A stretch of DNA of 64,000 nt from Bdellovibrio bacteriovorus. GTDB lineage: Bacteria > Bdellovibrionota > Bdellovibrionia > Bdellovibrionales > Bdellovibrionaceae. Of the stretch, positions 34,779-44,800 are shown in pieces. Position 1 is the stretch's first letter, and each line of letters begins with the position of its first letter. The notes under the pieces are model-generated. The model saw nothing but the letters and a program-made list of their open reading frames with translations, was not told the DNA's origin and made no database searches. A program made the translations under genes and the position numbers. The DNA lies in NCBI RefSeq assembly GCF_001592745.1, contig NZ_LUKD01000001.1:180489-244488 (forward strand), written 5' to 3'.

Positions 34779-35915
34779 ATGGAAAAGTTTCTTTTTGAAC
34801 AGACCGAACTCTTCTCTCACGATCTCACGGTGGCATTGAAGTCCACCGTCTTTGTTATTCCAAACTGGAAATGGGGCGCTTTGGCTGTGGCTCTGCTTCT
34901 CGGTTTTTTACTTCGCCCGGTGTTTCAGTTCATTCTAAAAGAATTTAAAAAACACAACCCTTTCATCAAAAAATTCCCGAACACCTTTACGGCCTACTTC
35001 TTATCGATGCCGTTAGAGCGTCCGGTCGCTTGGCTCTTAGTGATCTTTTTCTGGTTCGCCGTCGGGGATGCTATCGAACTTTCCGGAAAATTTGGCACTT
35101 ACTATGACCATATTTTAAGAGGCTTGGTCGCACTTTATCTGATTCGCGTGATTTATTACGCGGTCGACGCTATCACGCGCGTCTTTATGGATGTAGCGGC
35201 AAAAACAGAAAGCACCTATGACGATCAACTTGTTCCTTTCGCTTCACGTGCGATGAAAGTCGTTGTTGTCGTTCTTGGTGTTCTGATCGCCCTGCAAAGT
35301 TTTGGTCTAAACGTTATGTCATTGCTTGCCGGTCTGGGACTGGGAGGTTTGGCCTTAGCCCTAGCAGCTCAAGATACAGCCGCAAATCTTTTTGGTTCGA
35401 TCACTATTTTGGTCGACCATCCTTTTAAAATCGGCGACTGGGTGAAAGTGAAGGACATGGAAGGAACTGTTGAAGAAATCGGCTTTCGTTCCACTCGCAT
35501 TCGCACGTTTTACAACTCTGTGATTACTATTCCCAATGCCATGATGGCCAAAGAGACGATCGATAATATGGGAGTTCGCCCGGCAAGACGAATTCGTCAG
35601 ATTCTGGGACTGGCATACGAAACTCCTCCAGAAAAAATCGAGCAGTTCTGCGATCAAGTTCGCTATCTTCTGACTCAACATAAAGAAGTAAATCCTGACA
35701 CGGTCACCGTGGCGTTTAACAATTATAATGCTTCTTCCTTAGATGTGTTGGTCAACTTTCACATCAATGTTGCGACCGGCGCAGATGAGCTCAAGCTCCA
35801 GCAGCAGATCTTCATTGAGATTCTAAAAATTGCAGCACAAATCAAAGTTGATTTCGCATACCCGACCCAAACAGTTTACTACAAGAATCCTGAAATCACT
35901 TCGTCTCCTTCCTAG
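34779..35915 (+). CDS. MscS-family mechanosensitive channel
   Basis: 378 residues. Four hydrophobic segments, with the pore helix GLNVMSLLAGLGLGGLALALAAQDTAAN (quoted in parts: LAGLGLGGLALALAAQ), then the MscS beta domain signature FGSITILVDHPFKIGDWVKV and EIGFRSTRIRTFYNSVITIPN. Opens on membrane tension to release osmolytes. Second gene after uppP. A role in the osmotic shifts of predation is speculation. Confidence 0.92.
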   Translation: MEKFLFEQTELFSHDLTVALKSTVFVIPNWKWGALAVALLLGFLLRPVFQFILKEFKKHNPFIKKFPNTFTAYFLSMPLERPVAWLLVIFFWFAVGDAIELSGKFGTYYDHILRGLVALYLIRVIYYAVDAITRVFMDVAAKTESTYDDQLVPFASRAMKVVVVVLGVLIALQSFGLNVMSLLAGLGLGGLALALAAQDTAANLFGSITILVDHPFKIGDWVKVKDMEGTVEEIGFRSTRIRTFYNSVITIPNAMMAKETIDNMGVRPARRIRQILGLAYETPPEKIEQFCDQVRYLLTQHKEVNPDTVTVAFNNYNASSLDVLVNFHINVATGADELKLQQQIFIEILKIAAQIKVDFAYPTQTVYYKNPEITSSPS

Positions 35916-36005
35916 GAGTCGAAGTGTGAAGGCACACATTTGCTAACGCACCGTTTCGATGCGCAGTGATGTGCGCCTCTTGCAAAATGCTGCTACTAAA
36001 GATGG

Positions 36006-37325
36006 ATGCGTCCATCCGATATTCTTCATCACGAACACGTTAAAAAAGCTCAGAGTAAAATCTTCTTCAATCTTCCCTTTTGGGTGGCAGCAGGAATCGC
36101 TGCCGTCATCTCTGTTCTTTACAATATGCTTTTTAAAATCTGCGAAGAATGGGCGCTTCATAACTCCCACTCCCCCATTCTATTGATCACAGCCCCTTTA
36201 GCCATCTTGGTTTCTTTTCTTATTGGGCATTTCATTTCCAAAGAAGCTTTGGGAAGTGGTATTCCGCAGGTTTTAGCAGCCGCTGAAATGGCACCGTCAA
36301 ATCATCCCTTCTTGCAAAAGCTTTTAAGCATTCGCATGCTCTTTGCAAAAATCATCGGTTCATCTCTTTGTGTGCTTGGCGGGGGCGTCACGGGGCGCGA
36401 AGGCCCGACATTGCAAGTATCTGCAGCCGTATTTTATCAGCTATCTAAACTTTGGCCTCAGCGTTTTCCGAAGCCGCAACTGCCTTCGATGATCTTAGCG
36501 GGAGGTGCTGCGGGTTTAGCATCTGCTTTTAATACGCCCCTAGGGGGAATTGTTTTTGCCATTGAAGAGATGTCAAAAACTCATGTCAGTGTCATTCGCA
36601 CGGCGGTCTTTCAAGCGGTCATTATCGCGGGCATCTTGGCGCAACTGTTTTTAGGAAATTATTTATACTTAGGCGACGCCCGTTTTCAAACCTACACCTG
36701 GCACGCCCTTTATCAGACAGTGGCCATTGCGGGTATCATCGGTGTCGCCGGAAGCTTTTTTGCTGAAAGTCTTTTTCGCGTCACCTCGTGGAGAAATAAG
36801 AAATCTTTTTGGATCAAAGTTCTTTTGACGCTGATTTTTGGTGTTCTCCTGAGTCTCACCATTTATCTTTGCGGTCCGTCAACAGTAGGTGCAGGAAAAA
36901 CCGTGATGGTTTCTTTGCTTGAACATCCGACGGCGCCGTCTGATATTTCCGTTCCGGCGGGACGTATCTTTGGAAATTTCTTTACCTATATTGGCGGAGT
37001 GATCGGAGGCGTTTTTGCCCCTGCTTTAGCTAGCGGAGCCACCTTGGGGCAATTCCTGGCGCAAAGTTTTGGTTTTGAATACGTGAAGCTTATGATCATG
37101 GTAGGAATGGTGGCGTTCTTAACCGGCATCACGCGCACACCCTTTACCTCTTTTGTTCTGGTCCTTGAAATGAGTGACTCTCATGAGATCATTCTTTATT
37201 TAATGCTCTCTTCAATCGTGGCCAACGTAACAGCGCGACTTGTGAATTCCAAATCGTTTTACGAACAAGTGGCTCACGGCATTCTACAACAGAATGCCCC
37301 GGAACTTTTAGAAAAGAAGCACTGA
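36006..37325 (+). CDS. ClC-type chloride channel/transporter
   Basis: 439 residues with the ClC selectivity-filter motifs in order: GSGIPQV, GREGPTLQ (with the gating Glu) and GGVFAPALASGA. Membrane segments fill the rest; the CBS domains of some relatives are absent. Weak ribosome site before ATG at 36006, so the start is tentative. Whether it is a channel or a Cl-/H+ exchanger cannot be decided. The stop is directly followed by the stop of the convergent DUF3617 gene. Confidence 0.92.
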   Translation: MRPSDILHHEHVKKAQSKIFFNLPFWVAAGIAAVISVLYNMLFKICEEWALHNSHSPILLITAPLAILVSFLIGHFISKEALGSGIPQVLAAAEMAPSNHPFLQKLLSIRMLFAKIIGSSLCVLGGGVTGREGPTLQVSAAVFYQLSKLWPQRFPKPQLPSMILAGGAAGLASAFNTPLGGIVFAIEEMSKTHVSVIRTAVFQAVIIAGILAQLFLGNYLYLGDARFQTYTWHALYQTVAIAGIIGVAGSFFAESLFRVTSWRNKKSFWIKVLLTLIFGVLLSLTIYLCGPSTVGAGKTVMVSLLEHPTAPSDISVPAGRIFGNFFTYIGGVIGGVFAPALASGATLGQFLAQSFGFEYVKLMIMVGMVAFLTGITRTPFTSFVLVLEMSDSHEIILYLMLSSIVANVTARLVNSKSFYEQVAHGILQQNAPELLEKKH

Positions 37326-37739
37326 TTATTTTTTGCAAACACGGGTCCACTGGCCTGTCAGTTTCAAAGTCGCTTGCGAAGGAATCACATTATAAGTTCC
37401 TTCTGCTTCTCCGTTTAAATCATAACTTCTAGGCGTCACTCTGCCGCGCAAAGTGCCCTTGGCATTGAGCTCACTCTTTTTACAACTTAACGAGGCTTGA
37501 AGTTTTTCACCCTTTAAGTTCCAGTTGTCTAACTTACAGTCGTTCTTCTTTAATTCTTTGATGATCGTTTCTTTGACGTTTTTTGTTTGAGAAGCAGAAA
37601 TACACTCTTCCGCTTCAGCTGGAGGAAGTGGCAATCCATTCAGGACTAAAACACTTTTCGTTTTCCAAAGACCCGGTTCTAGTTTTTGAGCAAAAGCGAC
37701 TGAAGATAAAAGAAGTAACAGGATGATGGTGCTTTTCAT
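37326..37739 (-). CDS. Exported DUF3617 protein
   Basis: 137 residues from ATG at 37739 with GGGAGGACTT directly before. Signal peptide (SSVAFA-Q), then EPGLWKTKSV, the characteristic N-terminal 'PG-W' of DUF3617, followed by ECIS and NDCKLDNW. Small periplasmic proteins of unknown function. Confidence 0.8.
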   Translation of the reverse strand: MKSTIILLLLLSSVAFAQKLEPGLWKTKSVLVLNGLPLPPAEAEECISASQTKNVKETIIKELKKNDCKLDNWNLKGEKLQASLSCKKSELNAKGTLRGRVTPRSYDLNGEAEGTYNVIPSQATLKLTGQWTRVCKK

Positions 37740-37818
37740 AAGTCCTCCCAAGTCTTAACTGTACCAGGAAGGACGCATTTTTAGCAAATTTATGAGATTT
37801 TAAATGTGCTAGGGCAAA

Positions 37819-38694
37819 CTATCTGTTGCCGGAAGCGGCATTGCCAGCGGCAGAAGAACCACCTTGCGCGCTCGGACTGCCAAAATCAGCCGAGGCACTT
37901 GCACAAGTTTCAAGTGCGGCGTTCAAGGCGCGAATCCCTTCCATCGAGCTGGAAAAATTCTGAGCTGTCTTATCAAGAGCGGAAGCCGAATTTGCAGAAT
38001 TCAAATCTGTGATGTTCCAAAGCTTATTACCTGTTGCTTCTTTAATCTGGGCTCTCAAGCGATCGGCATCCTGGTCGATCACTTCCTTTTGACGCTTTTC
38101 AAGTTGAGAAGATTGATTTCCGAATGCGACGGCCATCTTGGCATAGCTATCAAGGAAACCAGCACATTGCTCTGCGGTCTTTTGTGTTTCTTTAAGTCCA
38201 CCTGACTTTGTCGAGATCATGCTATTTTTGTCGGCTTCTTTGAAATAAGAATCCATCAAACGATCGCAAGCACGACGAGTTGCGGTCACACATTTCAATT
38301 CATTTTTAGAAGGATTTGCTAAAGAACCTTCCGAAGCATAGCCATAACAAATCGTCGAAGCGCGCAGTTTATCTTTGTAAAAACTTGAAGTACGAGCGTA
38401 AAGAGAAGACTTACCTTTCTCTTTGGAGTTGGTCACCAGAGTTTCAGAAACCGTCAAAACTTCAGATCCTTCGACATCTTCAGTGCCCCACTTCATGCTG
38501 TACTGATTGTTTCCTTCTTTGCTCTTCACCCATTTTTCGGCATTATTAAAGCTGGTACCGGCAGAATTACCGCGAATTTTTGAACCATCAAAGTTGAAGT
38601 CTCCCCAGTAATACTTTTTTAACATCGAGGGATTATCAAAAGCGTGAGCAGCAGAAGACAAACAAACGATCGAAAGAAGAGTCAAAAATTTCAC
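37819..38694 (-). CDS. Exported hypothetical protein
   Basis: 291 residues. Signal peptide MKFLTLLSIVCLSSAAHA, then an alpha/beta mixed domain and a long helical stretch (KTAEQCAGFLDSYAKMAVAFG, KEVIDQDADRLRAQI), ending in a Ser/Ala/Gly-rich low-complexity tail. No family recognised. Alone on its strand. Six cysteines in the mature part suggest disulphides. Confidence 0.7.
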   Translation of the reverse strand: MKFLTLLSIVCLSSAAHAFDNPSMLKKYYWGDFNFDGSKIRGNSAGTSFNNAEKWVKSKEGNNQYSMKWGTEDVEGSEVLTVSETLVTNSKEKGKSSLYARTSSFYKDKLRASTICYGYASEGSLANPSKNELKCVTATRRACDRLMDSYFKEADKNSMISTKSGGLKETQKTAEQCAGFLDSYAKMAVAFGNQSSQLEKRQKEVIDQDADRLRAQIKEATGNKLWNITDLNSANSASALDKTAQNFSSSMEGIRALNAALETCASASADFGSPSAQGGSSAAGNAASGNR

Positions 38695-38855
38695 AGGGAA
38701 CTCCGGTTATATGTTCAGGATTCTTTGATCTTATCATCAAAGTGCCTTCTGACACTAAAGAGCTTAATTTCACCGGACCTAGGATGAGTCCAGGACATGA
38801 CGAACTGTTTTGAAAGGGCTGGCGGTAAAAGTGAATCACTGCCAGCCTCTTGGAT

Positions 38856-39110
38856 CTACATTCCCAAAGACGTTCTGCAGGAAGGCGTTAGGCTTTCTTT
38901 ATTTTTAGCCAAGCACATTTTCAACGCTTCCATCTCTGTGTACTTGTCACAATGTTTAACTTTATCTTCCTTACAAGCCGTCATCACCTCTTGAGCCTTA
39001 GATTTTCCTTGCGCCATCAGCTTTGAACTTTGCGACTTTAATGAATCAGTTTCGGCGGCCCCCGCACTTAAAACGAAAAACAAAATAGATGTAAATAAGA
39101 TGCTCTTCAT
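38856..39110 (-). CDS. Small exported cysteine-rich-repeat (GLG1-like) protein
   Basis: 84 residues; signal peptide ending GAA-E. The mature 55 residues hold one repeat of the Golgi GLG1-type cysteine-rich module: ACKEDKVKHCDKYTEMEALKMCL, then LTPSCRTSL, with four cysteines in the spacing C-x8-C-x11-C-x11-C (approximate). AGGACTTATG gives a good start. Function unknown. Confidence 0.7.
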   Translation of the reverse strand: MKSILFTSILFFVLSAGAAETDSLKSQSSKLMAQGKSKAQEVMTACKEDKVKHCDKYTEMEALKMCLAKNKESLTPSCRTSLGM

Positions 39111-39309
39111 AAGTCCTCCATTGTCCCGATGCTAACGAGAGCTCTTATCGAACACAAGTTATTGTCTAAACAGCAAACAATAGACAATGAAAGGTTCCCA
39201 TAAATTCTGGAAGAAAAATATTTCCGGCGCAAAAGCGATCAGGATTACACTTAAGCAAGCCCGTAATATATTTCCCCGTTTTGAAGCGATTGCGTTTAGG
39301 ATGCGCGAC

Positions 39310-40173
39310 ATGCGGTACGTTTTCGGAACTATTCTCTCTTTACTGCTTTTCCCTGTTTGGGGAAAAGCCAACTCGCCTATTGCTGTTAAGGCTGTGGTCA
39401 TAGAAGACGTTCTGGAAGACTACAAAAAATTTCTGAATGGCAGAAATCCTCTGGATATAAAAGACTTCAGCGGCCCCTACTCTCGACGGGACGTAATTGA
39501 ACTGGTTTTATTTCAGCAAGCGTTGGTTGCAGGTGGACTGAATACACCTGTGATCTTAGTGCCCATGCCCACTTACCAGCGCAGCATCGCCGAACTCGAG
39601 AAGGGTTTTGTCGATGCCACAGCAAATCCCATTTGGGAAACGGATTTGTCAGAAACTTCAACATGGAAATCGATTTCCACCGTAGACCCCGGTCAGTTTG
39701 TCGCTGGAATTTATGGTAAGCCCAAAAAAATCGCTGAACTTTCAAACTTATCCATCAGCCAACTAAAAAACAGAAGTATCACGACCAGCTTCGCCTGGGT
39801 AAGCGACGTCCAGGCTCTCAAAAAAGCGGGCTTTACCAACATCGTCGATGGCGGGAATTGGGATCGCATGATTCGCATGGTAAAATATGACAGAGTCGAT
39901 TTTCTACTCTCATCGTTCCGTGCCGAAAAAGATCTTTCATTTCAGGTTCAAGACACAAAATACATCCCTTTAACGGGATACAAAGTCATCCTTGAGGGCC
40001 GACGCGTCTGGGGAGTTTCTAAAATTTCAAGAAAATCAAAACCTGTGATCGCGGCTCTTAATAAAGGCGTTCCTTTACTAAAACAAAAAGGCATCATCGA
40101 AAAAGCCTATCGTCAGTCCGGATTTTTTAATCCACAGGTCGATCGTTGGAAAATCATCGGCGCCGAGAAGTAA
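39310..40173 (+). CDS. Periplasmic solute-binding-like protein
   Basis: 287 residues from ATG at 39310 (AGGATGCGCGAC before it); the frame is open from 39187 but the signal peptide (VFGTILSLLLFPVWGKA) begins here. The rest resembles a truncated family-3 solute-binding protein: FVDATANPIWE, ITTSFAWVSDVQALKKAGF, MVKYDRVDFLLSSF, PVIAALNKGVPLLKQKGII. No transporter genes adjoin it, so it may act as a sensor or orphan receptor. Ends in a shared bidirectional terminator. Confidence 0.65.
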   Translation: MRYVFGTILSLLLFPVWGKANSPIAVKAVVIEDVLEDYKKFLNGRNPLDIKDFSGPYSRRDVIELVLFQQALVAGGLNTPVILVPMPTYQRSIAELEKGFVDATANPIWETDLSETSTWKSISTVDPGQFVAGIYGKPKKIAELSNLSISQLKNRSITTSFAWVSDVQALKKAGFTNIVDGGNWDRMIRMVKYDRVDFLLSSFRAEKDLSFQVQDTKYIPLTGYKVILEGRRVWGVSKISRKSKPVIAALNKGVPLLKQKGIIEKAYRQSGFFNPQVDRWKIIGAEK

Positions 40174-40205
40174 AATCACTTTCGTTCCTCGGCTTAGAAA
40201 TAAAA

Positions 40206-40233
40206 AAACCGCAGAATCAATCTGCGGTTTTTT
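40206..40233. terminator. Bidirectional terminator
   Basis: AAACCGCAGA-ATCAA-TCTGCGGTTT with T-tract on the right and A-tract on the left. Shared by the convergent genes ending at 40173 and 40255. Confidence 0.88.
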
Positions 40234-40254
40234 ATTTCTAAATCTAAATTCAAT

Positions 40255-41457
40255 CTATTTCTTTTTCTTCTTCGTCGTCAAACCCGCGTCCGCACGAATC
40301 TTAGAAGCTTCCAATTTCATTTTTTCCGCTTCGGCTTCGGCTTTCCCTGTGTCTAACTTAATCTTCGCTTCTTCCGCTTTGTTTTGAGCAATTTCCATTT
40401 GTTGCTCAAGCTTTTCGCGTTCCGTCTTCGCTTTTTCTGCTTCCTCACGCAGACGCTTTAATTCCGCGTCGGCGCGCAGACTTTCAGCTTCGCTTTCGGC
40501 AATCACTTTTTTAGCACGAGCAATTTCAAGACTTGCGGCCGCTTGTTCTTTCTTCAAGTTGTTCCGGTTGCCTTCAAGCTCTTGACGGGCTTTAGCCGCC
40601 GCTTGTTTGGCTTTTTCTTCCTGCGATTTTATTTCGCTTACTTTTTTGCGCTCAGAATCAGCCTGTTGAACAGCTTCTTTAGAGGCCGCAAGAGCGGACT
40701 TCAACTCGCCATCCACTTTCTCAATCATTGCCTTTGACTGTTCTTCTTGAACTTTCAAACGAGCGATCTCCGCTTCGGCTTTCGCTTTATCGGCTTCAGC
40801 TCTGGCAATCTCTTGCTTTGCTTTAGCTTCGCGTGCTTTGGATTCGGCCACAGCTTTCTGAGTCAGCAAGCGAGCCTTGGAAAGATTTTGCTCTGCTTTA
40901 TTGGCATCAATTTTAGCCTCTTCAGCTTCTTTGCTGGCCTGTTGTCCCGCTTCTGTCGCGGATTGCGCCTGCTTTTCTTGATCTTTCGCCTGATCTCTTA
41001 AGTCATCGGCTTTGTCTTCAGCTTGCTTTCTTTTTGCTAACGCTTCGTCGCGAACTTGAATGGCTTTTTTAGTTTTTTCTTGAGCAGCTTTAATACGGGA
41101 CTCAGCCGCAGCCTGCTCTTTTTCCGCATTGGCTTTTTGCCGTTCGTGGTCCGCAGTTTCTGCTTTCAGTTTTGCAGACTCTCTTTCTGATTCAGCTTGT
41201 TCTTTCTTAGATTCGTTTTCTAAAGAACGAGCCTTATTGATCGCGGATTGCGCTTCAGAGCGCGCTTTATCGCGGCGACGGCGGTCTTCTTCCGCACGTT
41301 TTTTAGCTTCATTGGCTTCGGCCTTCGCGGCTTCAGCGTCTGCTGTAGCTTCTTCGGCTTCGATCTGTGAACTATCAGCTTGTGCGAACGCATGTTGCGG
41401 TAAGCCTTGAGTCATCAACGCTGCCAAAAGAAGTAGACCAAGAGGTTTCAACTGCAT
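40255..41457 (-). CDS. Exported Lys/Glu/Ala-rich coiled-coil protein
   Basis: 400 residues: signal peptide (LPQHAFA-Q), then one nearly continuous coiled coil of A/E/K/R/Q heptads (KAEANEAKKRAEEDRRRRDK, SKARLLTQKAVAESKAREAK, KLEQQMEIAQNKAEEAKIKL) and a Lys-rich end TTKKKKK. No globular domain. It could be a periplasmic spacer or peptidoglycan-interacting rod. Low-complexity proteins of this kind attract false homology, so no family is assigned. Confidence 0.75.
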   Translation of the reverse strand: MQLKPLGLLLLAALMTQGLPQHAFAQADSSQIEAEEATADAEAAKAEANEAKKRAEEDRRRRDKARSEAQSAINKARSLENESKKEQAESERESAKLKAETADHERQKANAEKEQAAAESRIKAAQEKTKKAIQVRDEALAKRKQAEDKADDLRDQAKDQEKQAQSATEAGQQASKEAEEAKIDANKAEQNLSKARLLTQKAVAESKAREAKAKQEIARAEADKAKAEAEIARLKVQEEQSKAMIEKVDGELKSALAASKEAVQQADSERKKVSEIKSQEEKAKQAAAKARQELEGNRNNLKKEQAAASLEIARAKKVIAESEAESLRADAELKRLREEAEKAKTEREKLEQQMEIAQNKAEEAKIKLDTGKAEAEAEKMKLEASKIRADAGLTTKKKKK

Positions 41458-41850
41458 GGGAGTCTCCTTACGATGTTTAACAGCAATAAGGATATAGAAA
41501 TTTTGGGCAAAAAAAAAGCGACCAGGATTGGGGGGGGAGGGTCCTGGCCGCCATGGGGGGTTGACTTGTACTAAAGCAACGGCGGTGCCACGACCAATGT
41601 TTCGTCAAAACCAATCAAATGCGCTTTTGTGTATCCCGAGCTGACTAGTCTTTAGACGATAACTGACAATTGCGGGCCTTAGATTGAGACCTTTTCTCCT
41701 GTTTGGCTCCTGAAAAAATATTTTGAGAATCCCCGGCTTTTTGTCTCGCTCTAATGCGGTTGTCTCATTCTGAAATACAATTTTCTGTAATCCTTCGAGG
41801 TTTTTAGCGGAATCACTCACATTATTTAATTATCCCTCCGATATAAAGGT
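41458..41850. other. Intergenic region upstream of the fibre operon
   Basis: 392 bp between divergent genes. Holds one orphan minus-strand terminator (41509-41551) and G-rich tracts. No convincing protein-coding frame; a small frame 41605-41820 on the minus strand lacks any supporting feature. Confidence 0.55.
41509..41551 (-). terminator. Orphan intrinsic terminator
   Basis: Minus strand: GCGGCCAGGA / TCCTGGTCGC (one mismatch), then nine T. It lies 52 bases upstream of the start of the coiled-coil gene at 41457 and reads in the same direction, with no evident gene before it. It could end an unseen small RNA or act as leader attenuator. Confidence 0.6.
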
Positions 41851-44800
41851 ATGGTCACACTTCGGTACGTCCTTTTTATTGTGCTGCCCATAACTGTTGC
41901 GCTATTTGATAGCTTGGCTTTGGCATCTCCCCAGAGTCTGAGTTATCAAGGGCGTATTCTTAAATCTGACGGTTCCCCCCTGGAATACAACAACGTCAGC
42001 TTTCTTTTTGAAATCACTTCGGCTGATGGAAGCTGTGTCTTGTATCGCGAACAAAAAGACGGCGTAAATATGCAAAGTTCAAACGGAGTCTTTGATGTCC
42101 CGATTGGAACGGGCACACGCCTTTATCCCACGGCACCCGTCTTTGAACTTTCTGAAGTTTTCGTAAATGGAAAGTCTCATAGTTGTTATGGAAGTGGTAG
42201 TTGGTCCGCCAGCAACACCTCGGAACGTCAGTTGAAAGTTCAATTCCACGACGGAAACGGCTGGAAGGTCATTTCGCCAGCCAATATCATTCGCTCTGTG
42301 CCCTTTGCTTATACTTCTTTTAGCGCGCAAAAAATTGCAGATAAAACCGTCAACGACCTTTTACTAAAAACCGCCGCACCGGCAACGACATGTCTATCAG
42401 GTGAAGTGCTAAGCTGGAATGGAGCTCAGTTTGTATGCGTCACTGATGCTGGCGGCTCCGGGGTGATTTCCGATATAATCGCCGGAACTGGAATTTCTGT
42501 TTCAGGAACAACAACGAAAACCATCAACCTAGCAAACACCAGTGTCGCTGCTGGCAGCTATGGTTCCGCCACTCAAGTACCGACCTTCACCGTCGATGCC
42601 CAAGGCCGATTGACAACGGCAAGTTCAGTGACAATCACCGGTGTTTCACCCGGGGGCAGTGCTGGCGGAGATCTATTGGGATCTTACCCAAACCCTACTG
42701 TAGCAAAATTAGCTGGAAAGAATTTGGCAGTCACATCACCTAGTGGCGGGCAGTTTTTGAAGTACGATGGCAGCGAGTGGGAAAATGCATCGCTGTCCTC
42801 TGCCGATTTAACGGATGCGGGCTCACTTCTAAAATCTTCGCAAATGCCTGCGACGTGTGCCGTGAACCAAACACTCACCTTCGTTTCACCGACGGGCGCA
42901 TGGACATGTTCAAATATCGGGTTGAATTGGTCTCAAATCACAGCGGGAAAACCGACAACACTGATCGGCTATGGCATCACAGATAAAGTCATTAATAATG
43001 CTGGTACGGACGCGGGAACAGATATCACTTCCCTTCAATCAGGTTTAAATTCTTCAAAGCCTGCGGCGGGAGTTGCGGGAAGAATCTATATCTCCACGGA
43101 CACCAAAGAAATTTATCGGGACAATGGCAGCACCTGGATTCGTGTCGCCACGGAATCTGGAACCAGCACCGCGACATTAACAGGAGTCACCGCGGGCACA
43201 GGACTTTCTGGTGGAGGAACTTCTGGCAACGTCACTCTTAATCTTGCCAACACATCGGTGACGGCGGGTTCTTATGGATCCAGCACACAAGTACCCACAT
43301 TCACTGTCGACGCTCAAGGCCGTTTGAGTTCGGCTTCGCAAGTCACAATTTCTGGAGTGGCCCCCGGAGGAACTGCGGGCGGAGATCTTTCAGGAAGCTT
43401 TCCAAATCCCACGGTCGCAAAAATTCAGTCGACCAATGTGTCTGCGACCGGGCCATCTATCGTGGGACAAACACTTCGCTATCAATCGAGTCAGTGGACA
43501 CCGGCGTTTTTAAATATGGCGGATATTCGCTCAACGATAACTCCGTTTGGTGGAGTTTTTGCTGCGACAGCGTGTGGCGCCGACCAATCTATGTATTACG
43601 AATCCTCGTCGGACACTTTTAAATGTCAAAATATCACTCTGGCAGCTTCGCAAATCACGAGCGGTCAAATCGCCTCGGCACGATTGCCTGCAAGTGCGAA
43701 CTATTGGCAAGATGGAGGCTCAGGTAAAATCGTCTATAGCGGTGGTGCCATTTCCGCAGCAGGTCTGATTGAATCGACCAGTGGTGGTTTTAAATTCCCC
43801 GATGGCAGCACCCTGACTTCTGCCAATGGAATCAGTGCTGCCGGAAGTGCATTTATCGGAGCCGCAAGAACTGTCGCTACAGCCAACTGCAGTTGGGGTC
43901 TTGATAGCACAACGTTTGCGACACTCAATACGGCCAATGCAAACTGTGCTTTACCGACATTGGAAGGGTCTGCCCTTGTGCCGAGTGAAGGTAAAATCCC
44001 TGCCGTGCGTTTTGCGAATTTGAAAGCGGGTCGATATTTAGTTTATGCCTATGGTGCCTTCTATTCAAATACCGGCAGTTGCTTCTTTCGCATTACTGAT
44101 GGCACTCAAACCTCTGAAGCGACAAACACTCATTCCGCGACTACGGATCGAACAAGTCTGATCGTTGGCGAGTTCAATTACACTGCAGACCAACCTACAA
44201 TCACTTATAAAATTGAAATACGCAGGTGGACGGGCTCGGGTTCTTGTAACATCAGCAATGCCGTCGATTATGGCGCCGGACAAACTTTTAAAATGAGTCT
44301 GTACCGAGTCGAAAAACCCGCAGAAGCTTCTGATAATTTAGGTAATCACGTCGCTACAAACAATCTGGTTTTAGGTAATCACTACTTATCCGGTGATGGT
44401 TCTAACTCTGGAATTGGAATCACGGCTTCAGGCAATGTGGGCGTGGGCACCAACGCACCTGTCACAACCTTAGATGCTCGCGGCGAGGTTCGTATCGGTA
44501 ACACAGGCGCAAGTTGCAGCGGCGCGATTGAAGGCGCTACTCGCTATAATAGCACGTCAAAGAAATTAGAATTCTGTGACGGCAGTACTTGGCGCCCCGT
44601 CACTTCGACCACAAGAAGAACCGTGTGCACCTATGATAACGCCGCCTACAGCACACAGGTGAACGGACAAAATCTAATAAACTGGGGAGCCGGTCATTGT
44701 GACAACGGTTACCCTAGCAGTGGTTGTGTAGGTTATCTTTCTAAGGCTGTGGCCTGTGGAAGTGATAGCGATTGGGCCGCTCTGGGCCCGAATGAAACGC

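Noticed and set aside
41605-41820. Minus-strand frame of 71 codons before the orphan terminator
   Set aside because: No ribosome site, signal or family pattern; composition like untranslated DNA. A small RNA is a better explanation.
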